From an uncultured Bryobacterales bacterium (GTDB lineage Bacteria > Acidobacteriota > Terriglobia > Bryobacterales > UBA6623), in NCBI GenBank assembly GCA_958295955.1, contig OY282420.1, forward strand, positions 2,866,435-2,930,434: DNA of 64,000 nucleotides. The letters are read 5' to 3'. Under the pieces are notes generated by a model that searched no databases, was not told where the DNA came from, and saw nothing but the letters and a program-made list of their open reading frames with translations. Shown here piece by piece: positions 17,225 through 26,337 of the stretch (its first letter is position 1; every line of letters begins with the position of its first letter). The position numbers were made by a program, and so were the translations under genes.

Positions 17225-20167
17225 ATGCGCGCCTATTTTTTGACCATTGCTACTCTGCTGCCGGCGCTCGGCCTGTTCGCGCAGTCGTCCACCCAGACGA
17301 CGCTGCGCAATCCGCCGCCGTCGGCGGACCGCGTGCTGTTGATAACGTTCGGGATCGGCGACAAGAGCGAAATCGAGTGGGACGGCAAGATCGAGGTCGA
17401 GAACGGCGAATTGGCGCAACTCATCGGCTATGAAATGGGCCGCGGAGATGTCATTCATCCGCCGCGGCGCTGGGAAATGTCAACCAGGCCCGCGTTTGCC
17501 TTCAACCGCCGCAACCACGACGAGGACGTTCTCGAAGACCTGGCCCCAGGCGCCTACCTCACGCCGCGGTTCTACGTTTACCTGAACGGCTCGTCCGCAA
17601 CCCGCGTCAATATAACCACCGCTCAGGGGAATTTTTCGTTTTCGCTTGCGGAGATTCCCCCGGCCGGCCAAAAGACGTTTCTCGAGGGCCGCGCCGCCGC
17701 CGCCGATTCGCCTTATGGCATATTGATCGGCCGCGGCGCTGCCGGTCCCGCCAACGAGCGGCTGACCGACAACGATTTCGCCTCCGTAACGGTCGCCGGC
17801 GACGACACGGTTTGGGTCGCCTATTCCGGACATTCCGGCGGCAGCGACCGCGTCTATGTCGACCGGATTCTTCCCGGCCGCAGCGCCGTTCGGCAGAAAC
17901 GGCCGCACGCCGTCAGCCCCAAGGGCGGCGATGTCTATCGCACGGCCGTCGCCGAAGACGCCGAAGGCAATATCCGGGTCATCTGGTCCGAGCAGGTCAA
18001 GGGCAACTGGGATCTTTACTCCCGCGCCTTCGACGGCGAACACTGGGGCGGCATCGTCCGCCTGACGACCGCCCCCCAGCCCGACATCCACCACCGCGCG
18101 GCGCGCGGCCCGGATGGGCGTATCCATGTCGTCTGGCAAGGCGCCCGCGGCAACAAATTCTCGATTTTCCACAAGTCTTTCGATGCCGCAGCCGGTTGGA
18201 GCGAGGCGGTCCGCATCAGCGCGCTCGACGCCGGCAATTGCTGGGAGCCGTCGGTCGCCGTGGACGGCAACGGCTATGTCTATGTCGCCTGGGATCAATA
18301 CAGCGAAGCGCTGGGCTACGACGTTTATCTGGCGCGCAAAGCCGGAGCCGAATGGGACCGGCCGCTGGCCGTTGCCGCAACCGGGCGGTTCGAAGCTTAC
18401 GCCACCCTTGCCGCCGACAAGCAGGATCGGATCTGGCTCGCTTGGCACGAGTCGGGCATCAATTGGGGCAAGGATTGGGGCTATCCGCACGACATTCAGG
18501 CCAACGGCTCCGGGCTTTACAATTCCCGCAATATCCGCATGGCGGTTTACGAGGGCGGGAGGCTGCGAGCCCCCGCGCAGAGTCTCGATGCCGCGCTTCC
18601 CGACCCGGGACCGGGAAATAACTACTACGAATACCCGCAGTTGGCGGTGGACGGCGCCAACCGGGTCTGGGCGTTCTACCGTCTGCGGCGTCCGATGCAG
18701 CACAACGTCTATTGGCGCACTCCCGCGCACCACGCCTTGTGGGAGATTTACGCGAGCTATTACGACGGCGACCGCTGGTCGTCCATGATGTTGCTGCCCT
18801 ATTCGACGGGCCGCAACGACATGCGCATCGACGTGGCGCGCGATGCGCAAGGCAAGCTGATCGCGGCGTACCCGACCGATCGCCGCAGCTTCCGGGACTT
18901 CGTCAACATGATGCCCGATGTCTTCGCCGCCGGAATGCCGGCGGTCCCGGGCCAAGCTCGCGGCCACCGGCTCACTGCGTTCCGTCTCCCGCCCGCTCAA
19001 CCCGCGCGCCAGCCGCCGAACCGCCCGCGCCGCGAGATGCCGGCAACCGAGCCCGTGCATCCCAACGACGAAGCGGACGTCGCGCGCATCCGCGGCTACG
19101 TTTACGAGGTCAACGGCAAGCGCTACAAGATCTACCGCGGCGACATGCACCGGCACACCGAGATCTCATGGGACGGCTACAACGACGGCTCTACCGAAGA
19201 CACCTACCGCTACGCGCTCGACCCCGGCGCGCTCGACTTCCTGGCCATCACGGAACACAACTTCGGCGTAGCGGACGAATACGACTGGTTCCGCAGCCAG
19301 AAGTACGTCGACATCTTCCGCGTCGGGTCGTCGTTTGTCCCGCTCTACGGATACGAGCGGTCGATCAAATACCCCAACGGCCACCGCAACGTCGTCTTCC
19401 CCTACCGCGGCGCCCCGATTCTCGACTACCAGCATTACGAGTGGTCGTCCAGCGACAACTATCAGCGGCAGGGTCCCGAGCGTTTCTTCGCCTACCTGCG
19501 CAAATACAAAGCGGTGGCGATGCCGCATACATCCGGCACCGATATGGGCACTGACTGGGCGGACTACGATCCGCAAGTGGAGCCCATCGTGGAGATCTAC
19601 CAGAGCGACCGGAACAGCTACGAGTGCGAGGGATGCTGGCGCTCGGCCCCGAAAGACGATATACCCAAGCAATTCGGCGGCTACCGCCCCGACGGCATGG
19701 TTTCCGTTGCCTGGGAAAAGGGCTACCGCCTGGGCGTTCAGGCAAGCTCCGACCATCTCGCGGTACACACCTCTTACTCGATGCTGCTTGCCGAGGAGAA
19801 CTCGCGGAACGGCTTGGTCGATGCGATTCGCGCCCGCCGCACTTACGGCGCGACGGATAACATCATTGTCGATTTCCGCCTGGTGGAGGACGGCCGCGAG
19901 TATCTCATGGGCGAGGACGTCGCGGTCGCGGGACCGCCGAAATTCCGTGTGCATATCGAAGGAACCGACAAAATCGGAGACGTCGAGATCGTCAAGAACA
20001 ACAAAAAAGTTTACGCCTTGGCGCCCGACCGCAAGGTCGTCGATTTCGAGTACAGCGACAGCGGCAAACCGGGCGAGGAAGCGGATTTCTACTACGTTCG
20101 GGTGCGTCAGGCCGACCGCGACAAGCAAGTGGCCTGGGGTTCGCCGATCTGGGTGACGGGGCGTTAG
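17225..20167 (+). CDS. Exported propeller-DUF3604/PHP-like protein, paralogue 1
   Basis: A 980-residue protein with a signal peptide (LTIATLLPALGLFAQ), an N-terminal beta domain, a set of about 45-residue Asp-box/BNR-like blades (IRVIWSEQVKGNWDLYSRAF, IHVVWQGARGNKFSIFHKSF, VYVAWDQYSEALGYDVYLA, IWLAWHESG), a proline-rich linker and a C-terminal DUF3604/PHP-like domain. That domain has the putative metal ligands HxH in GDMHRHTEIS (about residues 642 and 644), ITEHNF, MPHTSGTDMGTDW and SSDHLAVHTSY, then a Tyr-rich Ig-like end. It is probably a periplasmic or surface hydrolase acting on a phospho-ester or glycan-linked substrate; that is inference. Two paralogues lie at 28996 and 47365. Confidence 0.8.
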   Translation: MRAYFLTIATLLPALGLFAQSSTQTTLRNPPPSADRVLLITFGIGDKSEIEWDGKIEVENGELAQLIGYEMGRGDVIHPPRRWEMSTRPAFAFNRRNHDEDVLEDLAPGAYLTPRFYVYLNGSSATRVNITTAQGNFSFSLAEIPPAGQKTFLEGRAAAADSPYGILIGRGAAGPANERLTDNDFASVTVAGDDTVWVAYSGHSGGSDRVYVDRILPGRSAVRQKRPHAVSPKGGDVYRTAVAEDAEGNIRVIWSEQVKGNWDLYSRAFDGEHWGGIVRLTTAPQPDIHHRAARGPDGRIHVVWQGARGNKFSIFHKSFDAAAGWSEAVRISALDAGNCWEPSVAVDGNGYVYVAWDQYSEALGYDVYLARKAGAEWDRPLAVAATGRFEAYATLAADKQDRIWLAWHESGINWGKDWGYPHDIQANGSGLYNSRNIRMAVYEGGRLRAPAQSLDAALPDPGPGNNYYEYPQLAVDGANRVWAFYRLRRPMQHNVYWRTPAHHALWEIYASYYDGDRWSSMMLLPYSTGRNDMRIDVARDAQGKLIAAYPTDRRSFRDFVNMMPDVFAAGMPAVPGQARGHRLTAFRLPPAQPARQPPNRPRREMPATEPVHPNDEADVARIRGYVYEVNGKRYKIYRGDMHRHTEISWDGYNDGSTEDTYRYALDPGALDFLAITEHNFGVADEYDWFRSQKYVDIFRVGSSFVPLYGYERSIKYPNGHRNVVFPYRGAPILDYQHYEWSSSDNYQRQGPERFFAYLRKYKAVAMPHTSGTDMGTDWADYDPQVEPIVEIYQSDRNSYECEGCWRSAPKDDIPKQFGGYRPDGMVSVAWEKGYRLGVQASSDHLAVHTSYSMLLAEENSRNGLVDAIRARRTYGATDNIIVDFRLVEDGREYLMGEDVAVAGPPKFRVHIEGTDKIGDVEIVKNNKKVYALAPDRKVVDFEYSDSGKPGEEADFYYVRVRQADRDKQVAWGSPIWVTGR

Positions 20168-20239
20168 CCGGGGTGTCCGCCCGCTGCTTACGGGCCGGCG
20201 CGGCGCGGCATCCGAGCGCATAGTATGATGAGAGGCGTC

Positions 20240-21481
20240 ATGGGCTCGCGGATGAAGGTCAGCGTTCTTTTCAGTTCGTTCGTGGTTACGGTTTTGCTCG
20301 TTCTGGGCGCCGTTCTCGGCAAAAGCGAAGAAAAAGAGGGCGCCTACCGGCCTCTCGCGGTCTATACCGAAGTGCTCGGCAGGATCAAGAGCGATTACGT
20401 CGAAGAGCCGGATATTCCGAAGGTTACGCAAGGCGCATTGCAGGGACTGGTCGAATATCTCGACCCCCAGTCGAGCTATCTTTCGGCGGAGCAGTATGCG
20501 GAATATCTCGAGGCACTGAAGAACGAGGACAAGGGAACCGGCCTGGCGACGGGCATGGTCGTCCACAAGCGCGTCAACTATACGACGGTGATGTCGGTGT
20601 TGCCCGGCTCGGCAGCCGACGAAGCGGGCATCCGGCCGGGCGATCTCGTCGAGGCTGTCGAGGGGATGAGCACCCGCGTGATGCCGCCTGCGTATTTGTT
20701 GGCGAAGCTCAGCGGAAAACCCGGCACGCGGGTCAACGTCATGATCCGCCCGGCAGCGGACTACGACTCGCCGCAGGAGCACGGTTTGCAGCGCAGCGCC
20801 GTGAAGTTGCCCGATGTCGAATCGGAGACGATCGAAGAGGATGTCGGGCTCATCAAGGTGGCGGCGCTGACGGCCGAGCACGTTGAGCGGATCGAGTCCG
20901 CGATCACGGCGCTGGAAGCCAACGGCGCGCGGAAGTTGATCGTCGATCTCCGCGGCAACTCGATCGGCGAAATCGCCAATGGCATTCGGCTGGCCGATCT
21001 GTTCCTCGACAGCGGCGTGATTGCTTCCGCAAAAGGCCGGAAATACGTCGAGAAAACGTTTACGGCCGACCCCGGTTCGACCGTGACGGCGCTGCCGGCG
21101 GTCTTCGTCATCGACCGGCCGACATCGGGCGCGGCGGAAGTTGCGGCCGCCGCCATCCTGCAGAACTCGCGCGGCGATGTCGTGGGCGAGAGCAGCTACG
21201 GTCTGGCGGCGCACCGAGAGATTATCGAGTTGGACGACGGCGCGGCCTTGTTGCTGTCGGTGGCGAAGTATCACGGGCCGGACGGCAAGGCGATCCACGA
21301 CGAGGGTCTGGAGCCCGGTTACCTCGTTGCGCCAAGGGACTTGCGCAGATTCCGCGAATTCCAGAGCGCCGGCCCGCGGTTGAACGAACCGGAACGCCCC
21401 CGGCAGACGCAGGTCGAGCCGCCGCCGGAGGGAAGGGCAGACCCGTTCCTGGAGAAAGCGCTCGAAGTTCTCAACCGTTAA
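20240..21481 (+). CDS. S41-type C-terminal-processing protease homologue lacking the catalytic dyad
   Basis: A 413-residue protein with an N-terminal membrane anchor (KVSVLFSSFVVTVLLVLGAVLG), a CTP N-terminal helix region, a PDZ domain (TTVMSVLPGSAADEAGIRPGDLVEAVEG) and the S41 core. In active CtpA/Prc the nucleophile lies in SASxE and the general base in TFGKG. Here the aligned segments read TSGAAEV (Ala at about 299 for Ser) and SSYGLAAH (Leu at about 322 for Lys). It is probably a pseudo-protease or regulator. The start at 20240 follows GAGGCG; ATGs at 20225 and 20228 are alternatives. Confidence 0.85.
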   Translation: MGSRMKVSVLFSSFVVTVLLVLGAVLGKSEEKEGAYRPLAVYTEVLGRIKSDYVEEPDIPKVTQGALQGLVEYLDPQSSYLSAEQYAEYLEALKNEDKGTGLATGMVVHKRVNYTTVMSVLPGSAADEAGIRPGDLVEAVEGMSTRVMPPAYLLAKLSGKPGTRVNVMIRPAADYDSPQEHGLQRSAVKLPDVESETIEEDVGLIKVAALTAEHVERIESAITALEANGARKLIVDLRGNSIGEIANGIRLADLFLDSGVIASAKGRKYVEKTFTADPGSTVTALPAVFVIDRPTSGAAEVAAAAILQNSRGDVVGESSYGLAAHREIIELDDGAALLLSVAKYHGPDGKAIHDEGLEPGYLVAPRDLRRFREFQSAGPRLNEPERPRQTQVEPPPEGRADPFLEKALEVLNR

Positions 21482-21646
21482 CAGTCCGTGGCGGAAGTCC
21501 CCTAGGGGCGCGGCGGGCTCCTGCGGTCGCTCGTCTTTCCGCCCGCGCCGGCGAGTCCTTTGAGTTCCCGCCCAATGCTGCATCGGTTCTCGGGCGCGTA
21601 ACGCCGCCTGCGTAACTTTTCCCGCGGGGGGACTGTTCGCCGCGGA

Positions 21647-22501
21647 TCAGAGTTCCTCGTACAGCCCCGGCAGGCTGCGCAGCAGCAGCCGCGACCAATT
21701 CCAGCCGGTCATGCCCTCGAAGCTGATCTCGGCCTGGATTTCCTCGGCCGACTTGCCGCTCCGCTTGATTGCGCGGAAGCGGGTGCGGAACAACTCATAG
21801 TCGGCGCGCCACTTGGCGATGTCGGTTCGCTTGCCCACCGGGCCGTGGCCGGGAATGACGGTGTCGAAGTCGAGCTGCAGAACCTGACTGATCGTGCGGT
21901 CCCAGGCCAATGCGCTACCGCCGTTGGCGTAGTCGATAAACGGCGCTCCGCGGATGAACATGTCGCCCGTGTGAATGACCTTGCGGTGCGGGAAGTAAAT
22001 CACCGAGTCGCCGTTTGTGTGCGCCCGCCCGAAGTGCATCACGCGAATTTCCTTACCCCCCAGATAAAGGGATGCCTCCTTGGCGTAGGTCAACCGCGAA
22101 GCGCCGGGCTGGGAATTTTTCAGCACGTTCGCGCGGGCGTTCTTGTGCATCACGATTTCCGCCTGCGCGAGCAGCTTGGCGTTGCCGCCGGAGTGGTCGC
22201 CGTGATGATGGGTGTTGACCACGTACCGCACCGGCCGGTCAGTGACGCTCTTGACCTTGGCCAGGATATTTTCGACGTCTCGGTCGAATTTGTCGTCCAC
22301 CAAGGCAACCCCTTCTTCCGTGACCAGAACGCCGATGTTTCCGCCGCCGCCGATAATCACGTAGAGGTCGTCGGCGATCTTGTCGATCGCGAGCTCGGCC
22401 GGCCGGGGTTGCCCGCCCTTGCGCTGTTGGGTCCAGGCCAGCCACAGGCTGCCGGCCGTCAAGAACGCCGCAATGAAACGGATCGCCGCAGCTTTCGTCA
22501 T
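21647..22501 (-). CDS. Exported metallo-beta-lactamase-fold hydrolase
   Basis: A 284-residue MBL-fold protein with an N-terminal hydrophobic signal or anchor (AAAIRFIAAFLTAGSLWLAW). Zinc ligands: THHHGDHSGG (HxHxDH), FGRAHTNGDSV (His), HTGDMFIRG (Asp) and IPGHGPVG (His), a complete binuclear site. The spacing resembles B3-like or quinoprotein-relay MBL proteins (SoxH/PqqB-like environment), not a proven beta-lactamase. It follows the DUF3467 gene by 38 bp on the same strand. Confidence 0.88.
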   Translation of the reverse strand: MTKAAAIRFIAAFLTAGSLWLAWTQQRKGGQPRPAELAIDKIADDLYVIIGGGGNIGVLVTEEGVALVDDKFDRDVENILAKVKSVTDRPVRYVVNTHHHGDHSGGNAKLLAQAEIVMHKNARANVLKNSQPGASRLTYAKEASLYLGGKEIRVMHFGRAHTNGDSVIYFPHRKVIHTGDMFIRGAPFIDYANGGSALAWDRTISQVLQLDFDTVIPGHGPVGKRTDIAKWRADYELFRTRFRAIKRSGKSAEEIQAEISFEGMTGWNWSRLLLRSLPGLYEEL

Positions 22502-22539
22502 CGTGGTTTCCTCCGATGAAATGGTAGCAGGCGCGCGCG

Positions 22540-22836
22540 TTACTGGACGGCGCTCGATTGCACCGCCGACGGGTCGAGCTTGATCTCGCCGAAGGTGGAT
22601 TCATATTGCGCCAGGTTCTGCGCCAAGACCGTATGCAGCGCCTTGGCCTGCTGGGGGCTCAGGTATATCCCTTGAAAGGCGCCGATTTCCATTTCGGTCG
22701 GCGACTTCTGATTCAGTCTTCCGAACTGAAGAAAGAAGTCCCATAGATTGACGCGCACCTGGACGCTGTTGGCGTATTCTTCGCGGTAGTTTTCTTGCTC
22801 CACGATGCGCACGTTAGCTTGTTTCTGTTCAGTCAT
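22540..22836 (-). CDS. DUF3467 family protein
   Basis: A 98-residue protein with the family pattern: EEYANSVQVRVNLWDFFLQFG, then MEIGAFQGIYLSPQQAKALHTVLAQNLAQYE. Its function is unknown; such proteins are cytosolic and widespread. Its start codon overlaps the predicted start of the sugar transferase on the other strand (22835), so the two promoters must lie inside each other's 5' ends. It is probably co-transcribed with the MBL-fold gene downstream. Confidence 0.8.
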   Translation of the reverse strand: MTEQKQANVRIVEQENYREEYANSVQVRVNLWDFFLQFGRLNQKSPTEMEIGAFQGIYLSPQQAKALHTVLAQNLAQYESTFGEIKLDPSAVQSSAVQ

Positions 22837-24316
22837 GTGTTTCCGATTCCGGCGCGGCGTTGAGCGCCAGCCTGCCTCTGATATTCTAAATGCCCAAGTG
22901 TTCGCGGGTCATCAGCAAAGAGCCGCCGTTCTCTTTGCGGCGGCCGATATCGTGTTGACCGTCATTGCTTTCGAGGCGGCCTATCAAACCCGCAGCTTGC
23001 TGCCGCTGAGGCAGTTTTCGATCGAAGCGCCGATTCGTTGGTCGATCCTGGTGGCGGTGCTTTTGGCCGTTGTCGGCGTCGGGCGCGCGATGGGCATCTA
23101 CGCGCGTCTGTACACCGGGAACGTCCGGCGGGCCGCCGTCGATACGCTGCGGCAGGTCGCGCTGAGCATGCTCGCGCTGATGGCCTTGCTGTACCTGCTC
23201 AACCTCGAAACGCCGATCAGCCGGCCGTTTACGGCGTTGCTCGCGGCGTACCTCGCCTGCGGGCTCATCGTTTACCGCGCTGCCGCCGGAGGATTCCGCG
23301 GAGAGTTGCGCAAAGCCTTGGGGGCGGAGGCTTCGTTTTTCGTTGTCGGCGACGGCGAGAAGGCGCTCGAGATGGCGCGCGAGCTCGAGGCGGCCGAACC
23401 CTACGGCGCGCGGCTGTCGGGGATCGTCGATTGCGGCCGCGGACTGGGCGCCTCGCAGCAACTGGTCAAGCAGTACCCCGTGTATCCGCTTGAAGCGCTG
23501 CCTCGTCTGCTCAACGAGCAAGTCGTCGATGAGGTTGTCTTCGCCGTTTCGGGAAAGCAGGTTTCCGAGCTCGAGGGGATGTTCGTGTTGTGTGACGAAC
23601 ACGGCGTGAAAACCAGGCTCGTCGCCGATTTCTTTCCGCACGTACACAGTCGGATGTACTTCGACCGATTCGGGACGAAGCCGCTGCTGACGTTCTCGAC
23701 TTCTCCAAGCGACGAGCTTCTGCTTCTCGCCAAGAGGATTTTCGACATCGTGCTGTCCGCCGCGAGCCTGGTTTTTCTGGCAATTCCGATGGCCGCTCTT
23801 GCCTGTGCGATCAAGCTGACATCCAAGGGGCCGGCAATCTTCGAGCAAACGCGCTGCGGGTTGAACGGCCGCGCGTTCAAGTTCTACAAATTCCGTTCGA
23901 TGGTCGAAAACGCCGAGGCGCTGCGGGCGGAAATCGAGCACCTCAACGAGAAGGACGGGCCGGCGTTCAAGATCGCGGACGATCCGCGCCTCACCGTCTT
24001 GGGTAGGTTTCTGCGGCGCTACTCGATCGACGAGTGGCCGCAATTCTGGAATGTCCTGCGGGGCGACATGTCGTTCGTCGGACCGCGCCCGGCCGTTCCC
24101 TCCGAAGTGGAGCGCTACGAAGTCTGGCAACGCCGCCGGCTCAGGATGAGGCCGGGGCTTACCTGCTTGTGGGCCGTCCGCGGCCGCGACAAGTTGGATT
24201 TCGCGACCTGGATGAAAATGGACCTCGAATACATCGATAACTGGTCGCTGTCGCTCGACATGAAAATCCTGCTGCAGTCGATCCCGCGCGTACTCGGCGG
24301 CAGGGGCGCAAGCTGA
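22835..24316 (+). CDS. Polyprenyl-phosphate sugar-phosphate transferase (WbaP/EpsE-type)
   Basis: This membrane enzyme starts exopolysaccharide or O-antigen units by moving a sugar-1-phosphate from a nucleotide sugar to undecaprenyl phosphate. Several N-terminal membrane helices (residues about 30-140) lead into a Rossmann-like CoA-binding domain (SFFVVGDGEKALEMARE), another helix (KRIFDIVLSAASLVFLAIP) and the catalytic sugar-transferase domain with GPAIFEQTRCGLNGRAFKFY, FRSMVENAE, DEWPQFWNVLRGDMSFVGPRP and LRMRPGLTCLWAVRGR. The start is uncertain: 22835 (ATG) or a GTG at 22898 that still keeps all helices. No glycosyltransferase cluster is adjacent. Confidence 0.9.
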   Translation: MCFRFRRGVERQPASDILNAQVFAGHQQRAAVLFAAADIVLTVIAFEAAYQTRSLLPLRQFSIEAPIRWSILVAVLLAVVGVGRAMGIYARLYTGNVRRAAVDTLRQVALSMLALMALLYLLNLETPISRPFTALLAAYLACGLIVYRAAAGGFRGELRKALGAEASFFVVGDGEKALEMARELEAAEPYGARLSGIVDCGRGLGASQQLVKQYPVYPLEALPRLLNEQVVDEVVFAVSGKQVSELEGMFVLCDEHGVKTRLVADFFPHVHSRMYFDRFGTKPLLTFSTSPSDELLLLAKRIFDIVLSAASLVFLAIPMAALACAIKLTSKGPAIFEQTRCGLNGRAFKFYKFRSMVENAEALRAEIEHLNEKDGPAFKIADDPRLTVLGRFLRRYSIDEWPQFWNVLRGDMSFVGPRPAVPSEVERYEVWQRRRLRMRPGLTCLWAVRGRDKLDFATWMKMDLEYIDNWSLSLDMKILLQSIPRVLGGRGAS

Positions 24317-24331
24317 CGCGCGGCGCGGGGG

Positions 24332-24350
24332 GCTCTGCGCTGGTCAGAGC
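24332..24350. terminator. Possible bidirectional terminator hairpin
   Basis: The inverted repeat GCTCTG-7 nt-CAGAGC spans the end of selB and the 27-bp gap between the convergent sugar transferase and selB genes. There is no U-tract, so factor-independent termination is doubtful. Confidence 0.3.
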
Positions 24351-26242
24351 ACGGTCCGCGTGTTGCCGGACCGCCGCGTAACTTTCTGCTTGTCGAAGTA
24401 TTCGAGCAGCGGGATCGCGTACTTGCGGCTCACGCCGGCCAGTTCCTTGAATTCCGGCACGCTGATCTCTTTCCCGCGCAGCGGCGCCAGCGAGCGGCGC
24501 AGCCCGGCCACGGCGCCGCTGTGAAAGACGAGATCGTTCGTCACCTTCAGCAGCAGACCTTCGCGCAGCAGGGTTTGCAGGATGCTCCGGCAGCGCGCCG
24601 CGTCGATATTGAGCGTCGGCAAAAACTCCTTCAAGGCCGGCGTTTGCAGCGCGGCGTTTTCGAATGCGCGCAGCATTTTCTCGCGGGCTTCCCGCTCGTC
24701 GGCCTGCATCACGATGCGGCGGCCGGCCAGGCGCGCCAACTCTCCGTCGATTTGCACTTTCTTTGCGGAAACCAGCTTATCGACCAGATAAGTTGCAAAT
24801 GCCTCCGGCGCCGGGCCCAGCTCGCTGCTGCGGACGGCTTCGAGCGGCGCTCCCGGGCGCAGCGGATTTTTTTCGTGAAAAGCAGCCAAGGCGTCGAGAA
24901 CGCGCTGCCCGGCTTGGGCGACGGCGCCCTGCGATGCGAGCAGCAGCGGATTCCGGCGAATCACGACGACGCCGGGCGTGCGGCCGGCGGCCGCGGCGAG
25001 CTCGTCCGCCGTACGGCCGCTGCGGGCGACAAGCTCCTCCGCGCCAACGCCGTACGGGTACTGCGCGCAAAGTTGCGCGAGCTTGTCGGCGCCGCTGCCC
25101 GTATGCAGCGCTTCGAGCAGCGGCCGCCAATTGTCTTTGAGGCGGTGGCGCGCCGCCAGCGGATCGAGCACGATTCCGCCGCCGATCGTAACCAGCGGAG
25201 AAAACTGCCGCAGGATGAAACGGTCGCCCGGCAACGCCAATACGTCCTCGTCGAGGCGCAACTGAACGAATGCGGCGGACCCGGGCGCCGGAGCCGGTTG
25301 CCCTGCTTCGCGTTCCAGCAGATAGACGCGGCCGACCGTCTCGGCAGTGCCGATGTGCAAATGAACCGGCGCGCCGTGCTTGAGCGGTTTGGCCGACGGC
25401 AGCAATTCCAGATGCGCGTCGAACTGCCGGGTCGAGCGAAAAAGCCCCGGCTCGACCAGCGTGAGACCGCGGCGCAGATCCGCTTTGCCGGCGCCGCTGA
25501 GGTTGATCGCCGTTCGCTGCCCCGCGACTGCTGCGCCCGACTTTTCTCCGTGAACCTGGATGCTTCTAACCCGGGCGCGGTCTCCGCCCGGCTGGACTTC
25601 GACTTCCGCGTCCGCGCGGAGTCTGCCGGAAGTAAGCGTCCCGGTCACCACGGTCCCGAACCCCTTCATGGAAAACACGCGGTCGATCGGCAGACGCGCA
25701 AAACCGCCGGCTCTCTTGGGCTCGACCGCGCGGCCCGCTTCGAGCAGCATCGCGCGGAGCTCCTGCAAGCCCGCCCCCGTCTGTGCGCTCACGGCGACCG
25801 TCGGCGCGGATTCCAGAAACGACCCCGCGACCGACTCCTCGACTTCGAGCTTGACCAACTCGACCATGTCGTCGTCGGCCAGGTCCGCCTTGGTCAGCAC
25901 GACGATGCCCCGGCGAATCCCCAACAGACGGCAGATGTCGAAGTGCTCGCGTGTTTGCGGCATCAGCGACTCGTCGGCCGCCACCGCCAGCAGCAGCAGG
26001 TCGATGCCGCCGGCGCCCGCCAACATGTTTTTTACAAAGCGTTCGTGGCCGGGAACGTCAACGAAGCCGAGCCGCAAGTCATCGCTCAGATCCAAATGGG
26101 CAAAGCCGAGATCGATGGTAATGCCCCGCCGCTTCTCTTCCTCCCAACGGTCGGTGTCGATGCCCGTCAGCGCGCGGACGAGCGACGTTTTGCCGTGGTC
26201 GATATGACCGGCTGTGCCGACGATGATGTGTTTGCGCTCCAT
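24344..26242 (-). CDS. selB: Selenocysteine-specific translation elongation factor
   Basis: SelB brings Sec-tRNA to UGA codons marked by a SECIS element. At 632 residues it has the EF-Tu-like GTPase ([23 protein letters not shown]), a domain II with [19 protein letters not shown], and the C-terminal winged-helix array that reads the SECIS ([64 protein letters not shown]). The last winged-helix motif is diagnostic against EF-Tu. Its presence implies that this genome decodes selenocysteine; selA, selD and tRNA-Sec are not in the window. Confidence 0.95.
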   Translation of the reverse strand: MERKHIIVGTAGHIDHGKTSLVRALTGIDTDRWEEEKRRGITIDLGFAHLDLSDDLRLGFVDVPGHERFVKNMLAGAGGIDLLLLAVAADESLMPQTREHFDICRLLGIRRGIVVLTKADLADDDMVELVKLEVEESVAGSFLESAPTVAVSAQTGAGLQELRAMLLEAGRAVEPKRAGGFARLPIDRVFSMKGFGTVVTGTLTSGRLRADAEVEVQPGGDRARVRSIQVHGEKSGAAVAGQRTAINLSGAGKADLRRGLTLVEPGLFRSTRQFDAHLELLPSAKPLKHGAPVHLHIGTAETVGRVYLLEREAGQPAPAPGSAAFVQLRLDEDVLALPGDRFILRQFSPLVTIGGGIVLDPLAARHRLKDNWRPLLEALHTGSGADKLAQLCAQYPYGVGAEELVARSGRTADELAAAAGRTPGVVVIRRNPLLLASQGAVAQAGQRVLDALAAFHEKNPLRPGAPLEAVRSSELGPAPEAFATYLVDKLVSAKKVQIDGELARLAGRRIVMQADEREAREKMLRAFENAALQTPALKEFLPTLNIDAARCRSILQTLLREGLLLKVTNDLVFHSGAVAGLRRSLAPLRGKEISVPEFKELAGVSRKYAIPLLEYFDKQKVTRRSGNTRTVL

Positions 26243-26337
26243 CGTCCGTTGACGGCGCCTGCCGGGAAACGTGCTTTCCCCTACCGGGTTTCGCAGTTTA
26301 CCGCGGATGCTTCCGCCAGAATAAAAGGAAAGAGACG

